Under the pieces are notes generated by a model. That model did not search any database, was not told the origin of the DNA, and worked only from the letters and a program-made list of their open reading frames with translations. Below are positions 61,701-64,000 of a stretch of 64,000 nucleotides of DNA, piece by piece. Made by a program: the position numbers and the translations under genes. Positions within the stretch are counted from its first letter, which is position 1. Each line of letters begins with the position of its first letter. Where the stretch lies: positions 2,485,001-2,549,000 of the forward strand of contig NZ_CP154260.1 of NCBI RefSeq assembly GCF_039545795.1, written 5' to 3'. This DNA is from Chitinophaga niabensis. Lineage in GTDB: Bacteria; Bacteroidota; Bacteroidia; Chitinophagales; Chitinophagaceae.

Positions 61701-64000
61701 AATTATCCGTAAAGCTGACTGTATGCCCCCCTGATTTACCAGCATACAGATCCAGGTTGCCCGATGTGTTACCATTGGAAGTAAAGGTGCTGTTCGCTGT
61801 TCCCACTAAATATAGTTGTGCATTGATGGCTACTGTATTGTTCAGGGTAAGGTTGCCCCATACTTCCAATATCAGGGAGTTGCTGGCTTTGTTGAAAACC
61901 GGTGCAAATGTGGCACCAGTCCAATCCATATTCCGGCAATAAGCATTCCCCTGCGAAACGGTGACCGTGCTGTTACCACTGGTAAAACTGCCTGCGTCGA
62001 AATACACGTCGTTAGCCACAGTTGGTACGCAGGCACCGCCAGGGCCGCCACTGGTAGTACTCCAGTGTGCGGATTCATTCCAGTCGCCCGAGCCGCCTAC
62101 CCAGTAACGAGGTCCGCCGGCAGAAGGATTTATATTGAAACCGGTATTGCCACCGGCATCGGCGCCCGCAATTGAAATAGGCACTCCTTTCCCGGTAGCG
62201 GTCATGTTTTCCAGATAAACATTATTGAAATCAAGGCTCGAAGCCGGACCAAAGTTGAGAGTAGCATTGGTGGTGGCGATCCCTCTCAGCTCACCCAGAC
62301 CGTCGCATCCGGGGTTGTTATATCGGAAAAGACCATTGATGGTTTGCGTATTGCGGATATAATAGTTGCGGGAAGGGGCCAGCAAAAGGTTATTGATGGT
62401 ATTATTGCCGCGAATTTCGGCGGCTCCTTTAAGCTCCAATGTACCAATCGTATTGCCGCCGCCCAGTGCAACATAAGGTGAAACCAGGCTTGTGCTGGTG
62501 AACAACAAGTCCCCGATAGTCGTATTCGTGATGTTTATCTCATTCAGGGTTGTATTACATTGGACCTTTGGATAAGTAAGGCCGTTTGTTGTGAAACCCC
62601 GGTTCGCTGTAATAAAAGAACCTGCGGCATTGTTTAACCAGTTAACGTTTGTTGCTCCGAGATTCCAGTAGTTTAACGTAATCGTTGAATTACTAATGTC
62701 AATAATCCTGCTGTTGCTTGTGGCGGCGCTGTTAAAAAGTTGGATATTCATGGTACGGCCTGCCATATACATATGCCCTTTTGAAAGGATCACGTCAAGT
62801 CCCGGGAAATTTACGTTATCCATAAAGGTTACCCCGCCGGCTGTACTTTCCTTGGCGATTGTGATACTCAGGGTGCCGGTGCCGCATCCGTTCGTGGTGA
62901 TAGTGGATGCTTCCGTTCCTCTCAATACCAGGTTGCCGTTCGTAAATGCCAGCGTTGGATGGAGGACAATGGAGCCCCAAACATCTATGGTACTACCCGG
63001 GGTTTGGTTCAGTACCGGCGCTGCTGCAACATTCGTCCAGGTCATGTTATGGCACCAGGCAAGATTACTGACGGATACGGCATTATTACCCCCTGCAAAT
63101 CCGCTATTCGCATCAAACACCACGTCATCTCCCGTAAACGGTACACATGCGCCGCCAATGCCGCCGCTGGAAGCAGCCCAATGCGCCTTGTCGTTCCAGT
63201 CCCCTGCGCCACCTACCCAATACAGTGTAGTGCCCGTTGCGCGAGGTTGAAAATCCCATCCGGTATTTCCGCCGCCGTCCGCTCCTGTTACTGGAATTGG
63301 CAGCGTAACACTTCCGGCTGCGGCCAGGTTGGTCATTAACACATTTCGTATGTCCACTACCGCACCGGGCCCGAAAGTAACGGTAGCGCCGGCACCATAG
63401 CCAAGTATCTGCGATAGGGCATTACAATCCGGAGTATTGGCATGCAGGGCTCCTGTGATTGAGTTATTGCCAACAAATGAAAATCCGGGATTACTGGCCG
63501 CGATATAAAGGTCTTTGATCACGTTTCCGCCAGCGGCAATTGCACCACCGCCTTTGTATTCGAGCCGGTCAACCGTATTGCCGCCGCCAATGCGTACGGT
63601 CTGAGAGGCTGATGCCGGGTTGGTGAACGTAAGCTCGCCAAAAGTGGTATTATTAATTCCCATATTAGGATTACTCGCCACGGTAATATCCACTTTTGGA
63701 AAGCTAAAGCGGTCCGAATGGAAGATTGACGCAGTGATATAGGAATTCGTGGTATTAATGGTATTGTTGGTGCCCCGGTAATCCCATATACCGGTAAGCG
63801 TTAACGTAGCGTTGCTGATATCCAGGCTCCGGGTATTACTACCGCCACCGCTGAAATTTCCAAAACTGTGCGTTAAATCCGACATATCCAGGGTACCAGC
63901 GGTGAGGGCGAGCGTGGTTACACCCAATACTGCGGGAATACCATCCAGCAAAGTAAGCGAACCACCCGGCTTATTGACCGCAATGGGATTGAACCAACTC
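52720..64000 (-). CDS. Giant Calx-beta repeat surface adhesin, T9SS type-B substrate (5' end outside window)
   Basis: At least 3759 residues; the frame stays open to the window edge, so the TTG at 63951 is internal and the N-terminus and signal peptide lie outside. From N to C: three modules of about 373 residues with [15 protein letters not shown] and GGACVP signatures (one partial), an Ig/PKD-like segment, two BIG2-like Ig repeats, 19 Calx-beta-like repeats of about 122 residues, and a DUF11-type domain. The last 82 residues form a gliding-motility-associated domain ([44 protein letters not shown]). That domain is the type-B T9SS sorting signal, so the protein should be displayed as a long fibre. 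PorP/SprF and OmpA-family genes follow in the same operon. Confidence 0.93.
   Translation of the reverse strand, partial: [3759 protein letters not shown]
53360..60310 (-). repeat. Array of 19 Calx-beta-like repeats in the giant adhesin
   Basis: Each unit is about 365 bp (122 residues). It runs from [9 protein letters not shown]-type, through EPxTxGxFxISLP, ITVxYTISGTATxxxDYxxLSGT, IPAGxxSVxVPV and [15 protein letters not shown], to [10 protein letters not shown]. The acidic DD...IE...ET positions match Ca2+-coordinating residues of Calx-beta folds. I counted 19 consecutive units by eye. Units 6 and 11 are the most divergent; unit 5 has a changed linker. Confidence 0.88.
60311..60775 (-). 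repeat. Two BIG2/Ig-like repeats in the giant adhesin
   Basis: Two tandem units share [20 protein letters not shown], with [14 protein letters not shown], and [20 protein letters not shown], with [14 protein letters not shown], the typical Big_2 pattern. They form a hinge between the N-terminal modules and the Calx-beta array. Confidence 0.85.
61050..64000 (-). repeat. N-terminal 373-residue modules of the giant adhesin
   Basis: The signature YWVGGxGDWN, then AHW, SGGxGGACVP and DVxFDA occurs at about 63225 and again at about 62105, a period near 1120 bp. Part of a further module runs to the window edge. The modules are rich in Asn/Thr/Gly and short beta repeats ([17 protein letters not shown]), suggesting a beta-helical stalk. 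Confidence 0.8.

Noticed and set aside
63949..63951. TTG as start of the giant adhesin
   Set aside because: The frame stays open to the window edge ([13 protein letters not shown] upstream), and no signal peptide is present at the TTG, so it is internal.
1..64000. tRNA, rRNA or intact insertion sequences
   Set aside because: Read through the intergenic stretches by eye without finding cloverleaf, rRNA or transposase sequence; short or unusual RNAs could still be missed.

Overview
The window looks like chromosome from a Bacteroidota bacterium of the Chitinophagaceae, most likely Chitinophaga or a close relative. Supporting signs are a FecI/FecR/SusC/SusD locus whose SusC has the long N-terminus ending in SANTFSQ, a type IX secretion (T9SS) adhesin operon with PorP/SprF and OmpA partners, GldA/GldF/GldG-type ABC genes, lipoproteins with Bacteroidota-style lipoboxes, and promoters of the TTG-N19-TAnnTTTG class. 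I see no rRNA, tRNA, CRISPR array, phage or intact insertion sequence. All functional names below are read from motifs and family knowledge; no database search was possible.

Layout. 1-4.0 kb: the 3' end of a LeuA-type gene, two secreted proteins of unknown function and leuB (leucine biosynthesis). 4.0-5.8 kb: a small membrane protein and a NamZ-type (DUF1343) exo-N-acetylmuramidase. 5.8-11.1 kb: a tightly packed kaiC-kaiB-kaiB-histidine kinase-response regulator cluster followed by a membrane-anchored class III nucleotide cyclase. 11-20 kb: single accessory genes (methyltransferase, SnoaL-like protein, AraC and TetR regulators, SDR, thioredoxin-like protein, DHFR-like protein, DUF2461, ECF42-type sigma factor plus YCII partner). 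20-28 kb: a PQQ-type sugar dehydrogenase, a short secreted protein and a complete RND efflux operon, closed by a 111-bp inverted-repeat element. 28-32 kb: erythromycin-esterase homologue, EcsC/AraC pair, esterase, VOC protein. 32-42.5 kb: FecI-type sigma, FecR, SusC, SusD, then an ABC ATPase and a GldF-GldG fusion. 42.5-49.8 kb: methyltransferases, an alcohol dehydrogenase homologue lacking two catalytic zinc ligands, hydrolases, a class I terpene synthase and an unknown protein. 49.9-64 kb: the T9SS operon, read right to left: a giant adhesin (more than 3750 residues, running off the window) with 19 Calx-beta-like repeats, then PorP/SprF, then an OmpA/PD40 protein.

How the genes work together. 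The strongest candidate for an under-described system is the Kai cluster. A two-domain KaiC keeps both Walker A motifs, both catalytic Glu pairs and a Ser-Ser phosphosite pair. It sits with two unlike KaiB proteins, a soluble PAS kinase and a single-domain receiver, with overlapping reading frames throughout and no KaiA. Two regulatory patterns also stand out. Matching TetR-type palindromes lie at the tetR and SDR promoters, which implies one regulator controls both. A paired direct-repeat motif lies at nearly the same distance upstream of two unlinked genes (DHFR-like and alpha/beta hydrolase), which suggests a small regulon.
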